From contig NZ_JAILWB010000003.1 of NCBI RefSeq assembly GCF_025699295.1, positions 62,001 through 126,000 on the forward strand: 64,000 bases of DNA, read 5' to 3'. The notes beneath the pieces are model-generated. The model was not told the origin of the DNA. It worked only from the letters and a program-made list of their open reading frames with translations, and did not search any database. Origin of the DNA: Hydrogenophaga sp. Lineage in GTDB: Bacteria > Pseudomonadota > Gammaproteobacteria > Burkholderiales > Burkholderiaceae_C. Position 1 is the stretch's first letter. The number at the start of each line of letters is the position of its first letter. Both the position numbers and the translations under genes were made by a program. Shown piece by piece: positions 18,451-27,500 of this stretch.

Positions 18451-18483
18451 TTACAAATCTGAAATTCAATTTCTAATTTGTAA
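18451..18483. promoter_or_regulatory. 33-bp AT-rich near-perfect palindrome before a DUF4143 ATPase
   Basis: The two 16-base arms match at 14 positions (TTACAAAT outer, GAAATT/AATTTC inner) around a single central base. It stands out in a region of over 65% GC. It ends 4 bases before the ATG at 18488, so it may be an operator over the gene's promoter or a hairpin ending puuB transcripts; it has no clear T-run. Confidence 0.6.
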
Positions 18484-18487
18484 ACAC

Positions 18488-19654
18488 ATGATCCCGCGCT
18501 TTGCCGCCGACACACTGCAAAGGCTCGAGAAAGGCTTTCCCATCATTGCCGTGACGGGGCCGCGCCAGTCTGGAAAGACAACGCTCGCGCGCCAGCTGTT
18601 CGCGCACAAGCCCTATGTGTCGCTGGAAAATCCGGACGAGCGCGAGTTCGCCGAACAGGATCCGCGCCGTTTTCTCTCCAGGTTCGAGGACGGCGCCGTT
18701 CTGGACGAGGTTCAACGATGCCCCGGTCTGTTCTCCTGGCTGCAGGGCCTGGTGGACGAGCGTCGGCGCATGGGCGATTTCGTGCTCACGGGATCGGCGC
18801 AGTTCGACCTCATGGCCGGCATATCGCAATCGCTTGCTGGCCGGGTGGGGCGGGTCGAGTTGTTGCCTTTGTCCGGGGCTGAACTCGGTCCGGCGCACGC
18901 GCCACCCAGTCTGGACGACATGCTGCTGAAGGGCAGTTACCCGGCCTTGTACGACCGTGAGCTCGTGCCCGCCGACTGGTTTGCCAACTACGTTGCCACC
19001 TACGTGGAACGCGATGTGCGCCAGCTCATTGCGGTTCGCGACCTTGGTCAGTTCCAGCGATTCATCCGCATGTGCGCGGCACGTTCGGGGCAACTGCTCA
19101 ACCTCTCGGCGCTGGGCGCGGATTGCGGCATTTCGTCGAACACGGCGCGTGACTGGATTTCGGTGCTGGAGACCAGCTACCTGGTCACACGCCTGCTGCC
19201 GCACCACCGCAACTTTGGCAAGCGGCTGGTGAAGACACCCAAGCTGTATTTTCTTGACGTGGGGCTGATGGCCTGGCTGCTCGGGATCCGCGACGCGCGA
19301 ACCCTGAGCACGCACGCCGCGCGCGGGGCCCTGTTCGAGACCTGGGTCGTGACCGAGCTGATCAAGCAACGGTACAACGCGGGCCGGAGTGCCGGCCTCC
19401 ACTTCTGGCGCGACAGCCTGGGTCACGAGATGGATATCGTGTTCGAGACGCCCGAGGGGCTGCAGGCGATCGAGGTGAAGTCGGGCAGCACGCTGGCTTC
19501 GGACTGGACAAATGGCCCGCGACAGTGGCAGGAATTTGCCCGACGCGATGGGACGCCCTTGCGCACGCCGGGCCTTGTGTTCGGTGGCAAGGGCCGCTAC
19601 GAGCGGCAGGGCTGCGAAGTGCTGGGCTGGCGTGAATTCGCGGGCATTGACTGA
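18488..19654 (+). CDS. AAA+ ATPase with DUF4143 C-terminal domain
   Basis: The 388-residue protein has a Walker A motif GPRQSGKTT (24-32), a Walker B motif in AVLDEVQRCP and a sensor LTGSAQF. A winged-helix-like middle follows, then a DUF4143 domain ending in a PD-(D/E)XK-like arrangement (EMDIVFE then AIEVKSG). Proteins of this family are scattered, often on mobile DNA, and their function is unknown; some resemble archaeal ATPases. It sits inside the polyamine locus but has no metabolic link to it, and an AT-rich palindrome stands at its start, so it is probably an insertion. Confidence 0.85.
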   Translation: MIPRFAADTLQRLEKGFPIIAVTGPRQSGKTTLARQLFAHKPYVSLENPDEREFAEQDPRRFLSRFEDGAVLDEVQRCPGLFSWLQGLVDERRRMGDFVLTGSAQFDLMAGISQSLAGRVGRVELLPLSGAELGPAHAPPSLDDMLLKGSYPALYDRELVPADWFANYVATYVERDVRQLIAVRDLGQFQRFIRMCAARSGQLLNLSALGADCGISSNTARDWISVLETSYLVTRLLPHHRNFGKRLVKTPKLYFLDVGLMAWLLGIRDARTLSTHAARGALFETWVVTELIKQRYNAGRSAGLHFWRDSLGHEMDIVFETPEGLQAIEVKSGSTLASDWTNGPRQWQEFARRDGTPLRTPGLVFGGKGRYERQGCEVLGWREFAGID

Positions 19655-19688
19655 GGCCGCTCGCCGCCAGCGGCGCGTGCGAGGCCGA

Positions 19689-21191
19689 TCATGCCGCTGC
19701 GCCTCCCAAGGCCTGCCGCACCGCCGCCGCCACCAGCGGCCCGCAGCGCTTGATTTCGGCCAGTGGCGCGTAGCCGTAGCCGATCACCAGACCGCGCAGG
19801 TCCTTGCGCGCCAGGCAGTAGGCCGAGAGTGGCCGCACCGTGAGTCCGTGCTGCGTGGCGATGCGTTGCGCCAGCGCGCGGTCGTCCACCGACTGGGGCA
19901 GGCGCAGGCACAGGTGCAGGCCCTGTTCGGCACCGCTGATGTAGGGGCCTTCCTGGGTGTCGCGCAGCACCGGCCTGAGGGCCTCCAGCAGGCACTGGCG
20001 GCGCTCGCCGTAGTTCAGCCGCGCGCGCCGCAGGGCGCTGGCGAAGTGGCCCATCTCGATGAACTCGGCCAGCGCGGCCTGCACCGGCATCTGGCCCGGG
20101 CGGTTGAGGTCGTAGTGGGCCTGCTTGAAGGCCGCCACCAGCGGCCTGGGCACCACCAGGTAGCCGATCTTCAGGCCGGGGTAGAGCACCTTGGAGAAGG
20201 TGCCCATGTAGAGCACGCGGCCATCGGTGTCCAGCCCCTCCAGACAGGAGATCGGCGGGCCGCTGAAGCGGTATTCGCTGTCGTAGTCGTCCTCCAGCAC
20301 CCATGCGTCGTGGGCGCGCGCGGTGGCCAGCAGCTGGTGGCGCCGCGGCAGGGACATCACCGCGCCGGTGGGGTACTGGTGCGAGGGCGTGACGTAGACC
20401 AGGCGCGGCGGCTTCGCGTTGTCCGCGCTGCGCGGGTTGATGCCTTCCTCGTCCACCGGTACCGGGTGCAGCGACAGGCCGGTGGCCATGAAGGCCTTGA
20501 CCGCGCCCCAGTAGGCCGGGTCTTCCACCCACACGGTGTCGCCGTGGTCGGCCAGCAGGCGCGCGCAGAGTTCGAGCGACTGCTGCGTGCCGGTGGTGAT
20601 GACGACCTGGTCGGCGTCGAGCTGCACGCTGCGGAAGACCCGCAGGTAGTCGGCCACCGCGCGGCGCAGCGGTGCGTAGCCGCCCGAGTCGTTGTAGTCC
20701 AGCATGTCCGGGTAGGTCAGGCGCCAGTGCTTGTTCTGCAGGCGCTGCCAGAGCGTGAGCGGGAAGGCGCTGAAGTCGGCGATGCCGGGGGTGAAGGGCT
20801 GCACCTCCAGTTCGGTGGCGCAGAAGCTGGCCGAGAGCGCCTTGCCGCGGGCCGAGAGCCGGCCAGCCTGCACGGTGGCGGGCTGGCCACCAGCCTGGCG
20901 CGCGCCGCGGCCGGGCGTGGTGCGTGGCACGCTGTCGTTCACATAGGTGCCGCTGCCCACCCGGCTGGCCAGGTAGCCTTCGACGCTGAGCTGGTTGATC
21001 GCGGCCACGACGGTGTTGCGCGAGAGCTTGAGGTCCTGCGCCAGGTCCCGGCTGGAGGGCAGGCGCTCGCCCGCGCCGAGCTTGCCGTCGAGCATGGCGC
21101 GGCGCAGCGCCTCGTAGAGCTGGCGGTGCAGGGGCAGGGCGTCGCGCGCGCCCAGGCGGCTCATTTCGGCCAGCAGGTATTCGGACAGCAT
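19689..21191 (-). CDS. MocR/GabR-type regulator (GntR winged helix fused to aminotransferase domain)
   Basis: The 500-residue protein has an N-terminal GntR winged helix (LYEALRRAML...RLPSSRDLAQDLKLSRNTVVAA, residues about 20-85) and a fold-type I aminotransferase domain. In the latter, YMGTFSKVLYPGLKIGYLV carries the PLP Lys and VLEDDYDSEYR the Asp. MocR proteins sense an amine or PLP adduct and regulate the neighbouring gene. Divergent placement from puuD, with repeated boxes between, points to control of the putrescine genes. The stop is 35 bases after the convergent ATPase gene's end. Confidence 0.9.
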   Translation of the reverse strand: MLSEYLLAEMSRLGARDALPLHRQLYEALRRAMLDGKLGAGERLPSSRDLAQDLKLSRNTVVAAINQLSVEGYLASRVGSGTYVNDSVPRTTPGRGARQAGGQPATVQAGRLSARGKALSASFCATELEVQPFTPGIADFSAFPLTLWQRLQNKHWRLTYPDMLDYNDSGGYAPLRRAVADYLRVFRSVQLDADQVVITTGTQQSLELCARLLADHGDTVWVEDPAYWGAVKAFMATGLSLHPVPVDEEGINPRSADNAKPPRLVYVTPSHQYPTGAVMSLPRRHQLLATARAHDAWVLEDDYDSEYRFSGPPISCLEGLDTDGRVLYMGTFSKVLYPGLKIGYLVVPRPLVAAFKQAHYDLNRPGQMPVQAALAEFIEMGHFASALRRARLNYGERRQCLLEALRPVLRDTQEGPYISGAEQGLHLCLRLPQSVDDRALAQRIATQHGLTVRPLSAYCLARKDLRGLVIGYGYAPLAEIKRCGPLVAAAVRQALGGAAA

Positions 21192-21217
21192 GGGTAGGGA
21201 TGGGGCAAGTGGCACCA

Positions 21218-21270
21218 CACAATGGGTGCAACTGGCCCTCATTGTGATCCAATTGGCCCCCCACAATGGC
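21218..21270. promoter_or_regulatory. MocR-type operator: paired direct repeats in the divergent puuD promoter region
   Basis: ACTGGCCC (21231-21238) and ATTGGCCC (21252-21259) repeat at a 21-base distance, two helical turns. CACAATGG occurs at 21218 and 21262, with an inverted CATTGTG at 21240-21246. MocR-type regulators bind direct repeats of this kind, so this is the likely control site for the regulator and puuD. Confidence 0.5.
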
Positions 21271-21290
21271 ATCCACTGTCTGGAGTCATC

Positions 21291-22103
21291 ATGAACAAGC
21301 CGCCGCCGTGCATGGTCTGGCTGCCTGCCGACCACCGCCTGATGGGCGATCACGGGCACCAGATGCCCTTTCTGCTGCTGGGCGACAAGTACGCGCGGGC
21401 CGTCAAGGTCGGGGCGCAGGCCCAGCCGGTGATGTTTCCGCTGGCCGACACCGGCCAGATCAGCGAGCTGCTCGCGCTGGTGGACGGCGTGATGCTGACC
21501 GGCTCGCCGTCCAACGTGCACCCTTCGCATTTCGACGAGGACGTGGCCGACCCGAGCCTGCCGCTGGACGCCGAGCGCGACCTGCTCACGCTGGCGCTGG
21601 TCAGGGCCTGCGTGCGCGAGGGTGTGCCGCTGCTGGGCATCTGCCGCGGCTTCCAGGAGATCAACGTCGCCCTGGGTGGCACGCTGCACCAGCGCGTGCA
21701 CGAGGTGCCGGGCCTGATGGACCACCGCGAGCCCAAGACCGCGCCACCCGACGAGCAGTACGCGTCGCGCCACGAGGTGCGCCTTGCTCCGGGCAGTGTG
21801 TTCGAGACCTGGGCCGGGGGCCCGGTCGCACAGGTGAATTCCCTGCACGGCCAGGGCATCAACCGCCTGGCCGCCGAGCTGGAGCCGCTGGCACACGCGC
21901 CCGATGGCGTGGTCGAGGCCTTTGGCGTGCGCGGCGCGCGCACCTTTGCCTATGCGGTGCAGTTCCACCCGGAATGGCGTTGCTGGGAAACGCCCTTCTA
22001 TGCCGCCATCTTCGAGGCCTTCGGCCGTGCCTGCCGCCAGCGCACCAGCCAGCGCCTGCAGGCCATGGATCTCGCTCGCAGCGCGGCCAGCACCAGCGCC
22101 TGA
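21291..22103 (+). CDS. puuD: Gamma-glutamyl-gamma-aminobutyrate hydrolase
   Basis: The 270-residue class I glutamine-amidotransferase-like hydrolase releases GABA and glutamate from gamma-glutamyl-GABA. The nucleophile is Cys118 in LLGICRGFQEIN, and the partner His-x-Glu is in AVQFHPEWR. Downstream come gamma-glutamylputrescine synthetase and aminotransferase genes in the same direction, so it opens the main putrescine operon. The ATG at 21291 follows the MocR operator region. Confidence 0.92.
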   Translation: MNKPPPCMVWLPADHRLMGDHGHQMPFLLLGDKYARAVKVGAQAQPVMFPLADTGQISELLALVDGVMLTGSPSNVHPSHFDEDVADPSLPLDAERDLLTLALVRACVREGVPLLGICRGFQEINVALGGTLHQRVHEVPGLMDHREPKTAPPDEQYASRHEVRLAPGSVFETWAGGPVAQVNSLHGQGINRLAAELEPLAHAPDGVVEAFGVRGARTFAYAVQFHPEWRCWETPFYAAIFEAFGRACRQRTSQRLQAMDLARSAASTSA

Positions 22104-22138
22104 CACCCCCATACCCATATCCATAACGGAGACGGCAC

Positions 22139-23509
22139 ATGACAGCCCCCCCCAAGAAGATGAACTTCAATGACCTGGAGAACTGGCTCAACCAGCACCG
22201 CGTGACCGAGGTCGAGTGCCTTGTGCCCGACCTGACCGGCGTGGCCCGCGGCAAGATCCTGCCGCGTGAGAAGTTCACCGAGGACCGCGGCATGCGGCTG
22301 CCGCAGGGCATCGTGGCCATGGGGGTGACGGGGGAGTTTCCGCAGAGCGGCCCGTATTTCGACGTGATCGAGCCGACCGACCGCGACATGCAGCTGCGCC
22401 CGGACCCGACCACGGTGCGCATCGTGCCCTGGGCCACCGACCCCACGGCGCAGGTGATCCACGACTGCTTCGACCACGCCGGCAAGCTCGTTCCCTTTGC
22501 GCCGCGCAGCGTGCTGCGCCATGTGTGCGAGCTGTTCGACGCCGAGGGCCTGGAGCCCGTGGTGGCGCCCGAGCTGGAGTTCTACCTGACGGCGCGCAAC
22601 ACCGACCCGAACACGCTGCTCAAGCCCCCGATCGGGCGCAGCGGACGCGCCGAGACCTCGCGCCAGGCCTACAGCATCGACGCGGTCAACGAGTTCGACC
22701 CGCTGTTCGAGGAGATCTACGACTACTGCGACAAGATGGAGCTCAACGTGGACACGCTGATCCACGAGATCGGTGCCGGCCAGATGGAGATCAACTTCTT
22801 CCACGCCCACCCGCTGGGCCTGGCCGACGAGGTGTTCTTCTTCAAGCGCACGGTGCGAGAGGCCGCGCTGCGCCACGACATGTACGCCACCTTCATGGCC
22901 AAGCCCATTGCCGGCGAGCCCGGCTCGGCCATGCACGTGCACCAGAGCATCCTGGACAAGGCGACCGGCAAGAACATCTTCAGCAACGAGGATGGCTCCG
23001 CGTCCGAGGCCTTCTACCACTACATCGGCGGCATGCAGCGCTACATTCCCGCGGCCATGGTGCTGGTGGCGCCCTACGTGAACAGCTACCGCCGGCTCTC
23101 GCGCCACACGGCAGCCCCCATCAACATCGAATGGGGCCACGACAACCGCACGGTGGGCATCCGCTCGCCGATTTCCTCGCCACAGGCGCGCCGGGTGGAA
23201 AACCGCGTGATCGGCGCCGACGCCAACCCCTATGTGGCCATGGCGATGACGCTGGCCTGCGGCTACCTGGGCCTGAAGAACAAGATCAAGCCCAAGCCGG
23301 AAATGAAGGGCGACGCCTACCTGGCGCCGTACTCGCTGCCGCGCAGCCTGGGCGAAGCGCTGGACTGGCTGCGCCGTGAACCCGACCTGCACGAGGTGCT
23401 GGGCAAGGAGTTCATCACCATCTACACCGAGATCAAGGAGCTGGAGTTCGACGAGTTCATGAAGGTGATCTCGCCCTGGGAACGCGAGCATCTTCTTCTT
23501 CACGTCTGA
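22139..23509 (+). CDS. puuA: Gamma-glutamylputrescine synthetase (glutamine synthetase family)
   Basis: The 456-residue enzyme of the glutamine-synthetase superfamily ligates glutamate to putrescine with ATP. Recognisable parts are the N-terminal beta-grasp (VTEVECLVPDLTGVARGKILPREKF), PELEFYL, the metal/ATP block GAGQMEINFFHAHPL, HVHQSI, and the C-terminal NIEWGHDNRTVGIR. The last two differ from true GlnA. It belongs to the puuA/spuI subfamily. A second, more distant member of the same superfamily lies at 33162, so the two may differ in polyamine substrate. Confidence 0.88.
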   Translation: MTAPPKKMNFNDLENWLNQHRVTEVECLVPDLTGVARGKILPREKFTEDRGMRLPQGIVAMGVTGEFPQSGPYFDVIEPTDRDMQLRPDPTTVRIVPWATDPTAQVIHDCFDHAGKLVPFAPRSVLRHVCELFDAEGLEPVVAPELEFYLTARNTDPNTLLKPPIGRSGRAETSRQAYSIDAVNEFDPLFEEIYDYCDKMELNVDTLIHEIGAGQMEINFFHAHPLGLADEVFFFKRTVREAALRHDMYATFMAKPIAGEPGSAMHVHQSILDKATGKNIFSNEDGSASEAFYHYIGGMQRYIPAAMVLVAPYVNSYRRLSRHTAAPINIEWGHDNRTVGIRSPISSPQARRVENRVIGADANPYVAMAMTLACGYLGLKNKIKPKPEMKGDAYLAPYSLPRSLGEALDWLRREPDLHEVLGKEFITIYTEIKELEFDEFMKVISPWEREHLLLHV

Positions 23510-23531
23510 TCACGCGAACCAAGGACCGACC

Positions 23532-24971
23532 ATGAACACCTCCATCCTCATCGCCCCGCCCGCCCTGGTCCGCCGCGCCGAGCAACAGGACACCCAGGCC
23601 ATCCAGGCGCTGGACAGCGCGCACTTCATCCACCCGTTCACCGACCACGGCGACCTGGCCACTCGCGGCTCGCGCGTGATCACGCACGCCGACAACATCT
23701 ATGTGTGGGATTCCGAGGACCACAAGATCCTCGACGCCATGAGCGGTCTGTGGTGCGTCAACGCCGGCTACGGCCGCAAGGAGCTGGCCGACGCGGCGTA
23801 CCAGCAGATGATGACGCTGCCGTTCTACAACACGTTCTTCCAGACCACCAACGTGCCGGCGGTGCAGCTGGCCACCAAGCTGGCGGCGCTCGCGCCCAAG
23901 GTCGGCGGCAGGCGTTTCGAGCACGTGTTCTTTTCCAGCAGCGGCTCCGAGAGCAACGACACCAACGTGCGCATGGTGCGACGCTACTGGGACCTGCTGG
24001 GCCAGCCGCAGCGCAAGGTCATCATCAGCCGCAACAACGCCTACCACGGCAGCACCATGGCAGGCGCCTCGCTGGGCGGCATGAGCGGCATGCACGCCCA
24101 GGGCGACCTGCCGATTCCCAACATCACCCATATCGAGCAGCCCTATTTCTTCGAGAACGCGCTGCCCGGAGAAAGCGAGGCCGACTTCGGTCTGCGCGCG
24201 GCGCGCTGGCTGGACGAGAAGATCCTCTCCATCGGCGCCGACAAGGTCGCGGCCTTCATCGCCGAGCCGGTGCAGGGCGCCGGCGGCGTGATCATCCCGC
24301 CTTCCACCTACTGGCCCGAGATCCAGCGCATTGTCGACAAGCACGGCATCCTGCTGATCTCCGACGAGGTGATCTGCGCGTTCGGGCGCCTGGGCCACTG
24401 GTTCGCCTACGAGAAATTCGGCATGCGCCCCGACCTGGTGACCTTCGCCAAGGGCGTGACCAGCGGCTACATCCCGCTGGGCGGCGTGATGGTGGGTGAC
24501 CGCGTGGCGCAGGTGCTGGTCGACAAGGGCGGCGAATTCAACCATGGCTACACGTACAGCGGCCACCCGGTGGCCTGCGCGGTGGCGCTGGCCAACATCG
24601 AGCTGATGGAGCGCGAGAACCTGGTGGTCCAGGTGCGCGACGACACCGGCCCCTACCTGGCCGAGCGCTTCGAGGAACTGCGCCACCACCCGCTGGTGGG
24701 TACGGCCGAAGCCTGCGGCTTCGTGGCCGGTCTGTTGCTGGTGAAGAACAAGGCCACGCGCGAGCTGTTCGACCCGGACCTGGGCGTGGGCATGATGTGC
24801 CGCGCCCATTGCTTCCGCAACGGGCTGATCATGCGCGCGGTGGGCGACCGCATGATCATCGCGCCGCCGCTGGTGATGACGCGCGCCCAGATCGACGAGA
24901 TGGTGGCGCTGATCCGGCGCTGCCTGGACGCGACGGTGGACGAGTTGCGGGCTGTGGGCCAGCTGGGGTGA
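23532..24971 (+). CDS. spuC: Putrescine-pyruvate aminotransferase (SpuC-like, class III)
   Basis: The 479-residue PLP enzyme has the class III landmarks FSSSGSESNDT, ISRNNAYHGSTMAG, AFIAEPVQGAGGVIIPP, LISDEVICAFGRLG and the PLP Lys in VTFAKGVTSGYIPLGG. The family uses pyruvate to transaminate putrescine to 4-aminobutanal, a route parallel to the gamma-glutamyl pathway. AAGGA precedes ATG 23532 by about 7 bases. It is 22 bases behind puuA in the same operon. Confidence 0.88.
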   Translation: MNTSILIAPPALVRRAEQQDTQAIQALDSAHFIHPFTDHGDLATRGSRVITHADNIYVWDSEDHKILDAMSGLWCVNAGYGRKELADAAYQQMMTLPFYNTFFQTTNVPAVQLATKLAALAPKVGGRRFEHVFFSSSGSESNDTNVRMVRRYWDLLGQPQRKVIISRNNAYHGSTMAGASLGGMSGMHAQGDLPIPNITHIEQPYFFENALPGESEADFGLRAARWLDEKILSIGADKVAAFIAEPVQGAGGVIIPPSTYWPEIQRIVDKHGILLISDEVICAFGRLGHWFAYEKFGMRPDLVTFAKGVTSGYIPLGGVMVGDRVAQVLVDKGGEFNHGYTYSGHPVACAVALANIELMERENLVVQVRDDTGPYLAERFEELRHHPLVGTAEACGFVAGLLLVKNKATRELFDPDLGVGMMCRAHCFRNGLIMRAVGDRMIIAPPLVMTRAQIDEMVALIRRCLDATVDELRAVGQLG

Positions 24972-25121
24972 CTAGAATGTTTTCCGGACATCCCGCCTGC
25001 GGGGTGCGGGTCACGCGTACCGGCGCCGGGTCTGGAAATTGCTAGCGGCTTTTGCACGCCTTCAGCCTCGTCAGCCGGTTGGGTTCTTTCGGTCAACAAC
25101 CTCCTTGGAGAGAGCAACACC

Positions 25122-26291
25122 ATGAAAAAGCACGTTCTGGTTCTCGCAATGTCAGCGATCCTGCTGGCCGCCTGCGGCAAAAAAGAGGAGCCGGTGGCCG
25201 CGCCCGCCGAGCCCGCAACGGTGGCGGCCGCGCCTGCGGCGCCCGCCGGCCCCGCGATGGACGAAGAGAAGATCCTCAATGTCTACAACTGGCCCGACTA
25301 CATCACCGAGACCCTGGTGGCCGACTTCGAGAAGGAGTACGGCATCAAGGTGAACTACGACACCTTCGAGAACAACGAGGCGCTGCACGCCAAGCTGGTG
25401 GCCGGCAACTCGGGCTACGACATCGTGATCCCCACCGCCGGCTTCGCCAAGAAGCAGATCGACGGTGGCCTGTACCAGCCGATCGACAAGAGCAAGATCC
25501 CGAACTACGCCAACCTCGACGCCGACTTCATGTCCAAGATCGCTGGCGTGGACCCGGAGAACAAGCACCTGGTGCCGTGGGCCTGGGGCTTCACCACCGT
25601 GGGCATCAACAAGCAGAAGGTCGAGAAGGCGCTGGGCGGCATGGCCATGCCCGAGAACGCCTGGGACCTGGTGTTTGACCCCAAGTACTCCAGCAAGCTC
25701 AAGTCCTGCGGCATCGCCTACCTGGATTCGCCCAGCGAGATCCTGCCGGTGGCCCTGCACTACGTCGGCAAGCCGCCTTACAGCGAGAACCCCGAGGACT
25801 TCAAGGCCGCGGGCGAGATGCTGATGAAGGTGCGCAAGGACGTGCGCCTGTTCTCCAGCACCATGATCGACGACATCGCCGGCGGCAAGGCCTGTGCCTT
25901 CATCGGCTGGTCGGGTGACATCAACATCGCGGCCGATCGCGTGAAGGAAACCGGTGGCAAGGACGAGATCGTCCCGCTGCTGCCCACCGGTGGCGGCCTG
26001 GTGTTCATCGACACCATGGCGATCCCGAAGGACGCCAAGCACGTGCTCAACGCCCACCTGTTCATGGACTTCTACCTGCGCGCGGCCAACGGCGCGGCCA
26101 TGGCCAATGAAATGAACTACCCGACCGGCAACAAGGCCGCGCTGGCCGACATCAAGGACGAGGTCAAGAACAACAAGACCATCTTCCTGAGCCCCGAAGA
26201 CACCGCCCGCCTGATCCCCACCGGCGGCTTCTCCAACGACATTTCGGGCGTCCTCAACGACACCTACAACGCCTTCAAGCGCGGCAAGTAA
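25122..26291 (+). CDS. potF: Polyamine ABC transporter substrate-binding lipoprotein (PotF/SpuD-like)
   Basis: The 389-residue protein has a lipoprotein signal with lipobox LLAAC (Cys18) and a Pro/Ala linker. The periplasmic spermidine/putrescine-binding core opens LNVYNWPDYITE and includes YDTFENNEALHAKL, PWAWGFTTVGIN and IGWSGDINIA, the Trp and Asp residues that line the polyamine pocket. It feeds the permease encoded downstream. The lipobox is a difference from E. coli PotF, which is a soluble periplasmic protein. A 150-base gap with its own ribosome binding site (GGAGAGAG) separates it from spuC. Confidence 0.93.
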   Translation: MKKHVLVLAMSAILLAACGKKEEPVAAPAEPATVAAAPAAPAGPAMDEEKILNVYNWPDYITETLVADFEKEYGIKVNYDTFENNEALHAKLVAGNSGYDIVIPTAGFAKKQIDGGLYQPIDKSKIPNYANLDADFMSKIAGVDPENKHLVPWAWGFTTVGINKQKVEKALGGMAMPENAWDLVFDPKYSSKLKSCGIAYLDSPSEILPVALHYVGKPPYSENPEDFKAAGEMLMKVRKDVRLFSSTMIDDIAGGKACAFIGWSGDINIAADRVKETGGKDEIVPLLPTGGGLVFIDTMAIPKDAKHVLNAHLFMDFYLRAANGAAMANEMNYPTGNKAALADIKDEVKNNKTIFLSPEDTARLIPTGGFSNDISGVLNDTYNAFKRGK

Positions 26292-26310
26292 CACACCGCC
26301 TCACGGGCTC

Positions 26311-26350
26311 AAAGGGCTGTTCATCCTGCCGGGTTGAACAGCCCTTTTCA
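26311..26350 (+). terminator. Intercistronic hairpin with T-run after the polyamine-binding protein gene
   Basis: A perfect 13-bp stem, 26311-26323 with 26335-26347 (AAAGGGCTGTTCA), has an 11-base loop and ends in CTTTTCATTT. It probably stops most transcripts after the abundant binding protein and lets some through to the ATPase and permeases. Confidence 0.75.
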
Positions 26351-26379
26351 TTTCCGCCAACGCAAAGACAGGAGAGACC

Positions 26380-27498
26380 ATGGCCGCGCCCGAATGTGAC
26401 ATGACGTATGAACCCGGTTATCTGGTGACCGAGAAGCTGGTCAAACGGTTCGACGAGGCGGTGGCGGTGGACGAGGTCTCGCTCTCCATCGGCAAGGGCG
26501 AGATCTTTGCCCTGCTCGGCAGCTCGGGCTGTGGCAAGTCCACCCTGCTGCGCATGCTCGCGGGCTTCGAGAAGCCGACCTCGGGGCGCATCCTGCTCGG
26601 CGGGCAGGACGTGGCGGCCATGCCGCCCTACGACCGGCCGGTGAACATGATGTTCCAGTCCTACGCGCTGTTCCCGCACCTCAACATCTGGGAGAACGTC
26701 GCCTTCGGCCTCAAGCGCGAAGGCCTGCCCAAGGCGGAAATCCAGCAGCGCACCGACGAAATGCTGGGCCTTGTGCAGCTCACGCCGTTCGCCAGGCGCA
26801 AGCCACACCAGCTCTCGGGCGGGCAGCAGCAGCGCGTGGCGCTGGCGCGCAGCCTGGCCAAACGGCCCAAGATGCTGCTGCTGGACGAACCCCTGGGCGC
26901 GCTGGACAAGAAGCTGCGCGAGCAGACCCAGTTCGAGCTGGTGAACATCATCGAGAAGGTGGGCGTGACGGTGGTGATGGTCACGCACGACCAGGAAGAA
27001 GCCATGACCATGGCCAGCCGCATCGCCATCATGAGCAAGGGGCGGGTGCTGCAGGTGGGCACGCCCGAGGAAATCTACGAGCACCCCACCAACCGCTTCG
27101 TGGCCGACTTCATCGGCAACGTCAACCTGTTCGAGGGCAAGCTCAGCGTGGACGAGGCCGACCGCTGCGCGGCCACCACCGGCATCGGCGAGATCCACGT
27201 CGGCCATGGCGTGAGCGGCACGCTCAACATGCCGGTGGCGATCGCGGTGCGGCCGGAGAAGATGGAGATCGGCAAGCAGCGCCCGGGCGCCGAGGCCGGG
27301 CCCAACGTGTTCAGCGGTCGGGTCAAGGAGATCGCCTACTTCGGCTCGTACAACACCTACATCGTGGTGGCGTCGGACGGCTCGAAGGTCAAGATCACCG
27401 AGGCCAACACCTCGCGCCACGACCTCTCGGACATCACCTGGGAGGACGAGGTGTTCTTCTGGTGGGATGACGTCGCCGGCATCGTGCTGAGGGACTGA
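26380..27498 (+). CDS. potG: Polyamine ABC transporter ATP-binding protein (PotA/PotG)
   Basis: The 372-residue ATPase energises polyamine uptake. Walker A is GSSGCGKST (47-54 region), the signature is LSGGQQQRVALARSL, Walker B is MLLLDEPLGALD, and the switch His is in VMVTHDQEEAMTMA. A C-terminal OB-like TOBE domain (VAIAVRPEKMEIGKQRPG) follows, as in PotA and PotG. Two permease genes follow at 2 and 13 bases. Confidence 0.94.
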   Translation: MAAPECDMTYEPGYLVTEKLVKRFDEAVAVDEVSLSIGKGEIFALLGSSGCGKSTLLRMLAGFEKPTSGRILLGGQDVAAMPPYDRPVNMMFQSYALFPHLNIWENVAFGLKREGLPKAEIQQRTDEMLGLVQLTPFARRKPHQLSGGQQQRVALARSLAKRPKMLLLDEPLGALDKKLREQTQFELVNIIEKVGVTVVMVTHDQEEAMTMASRIAIMSKGRVLQVGTPEEIYEHPTNRFVADFIGNVNLFEGKLSVDEADRCAATTGIGEIHVGHGVSGTLNMPVAIAVRPEKMEIGKQRPGAEAGPNVFSGRVKEIAYFGSYNTYIVVASDGSKVKITEANTSRHDLSDITWEDEVFFWWDDVAGIVLRD

Positions 27499-27500
27499 AC

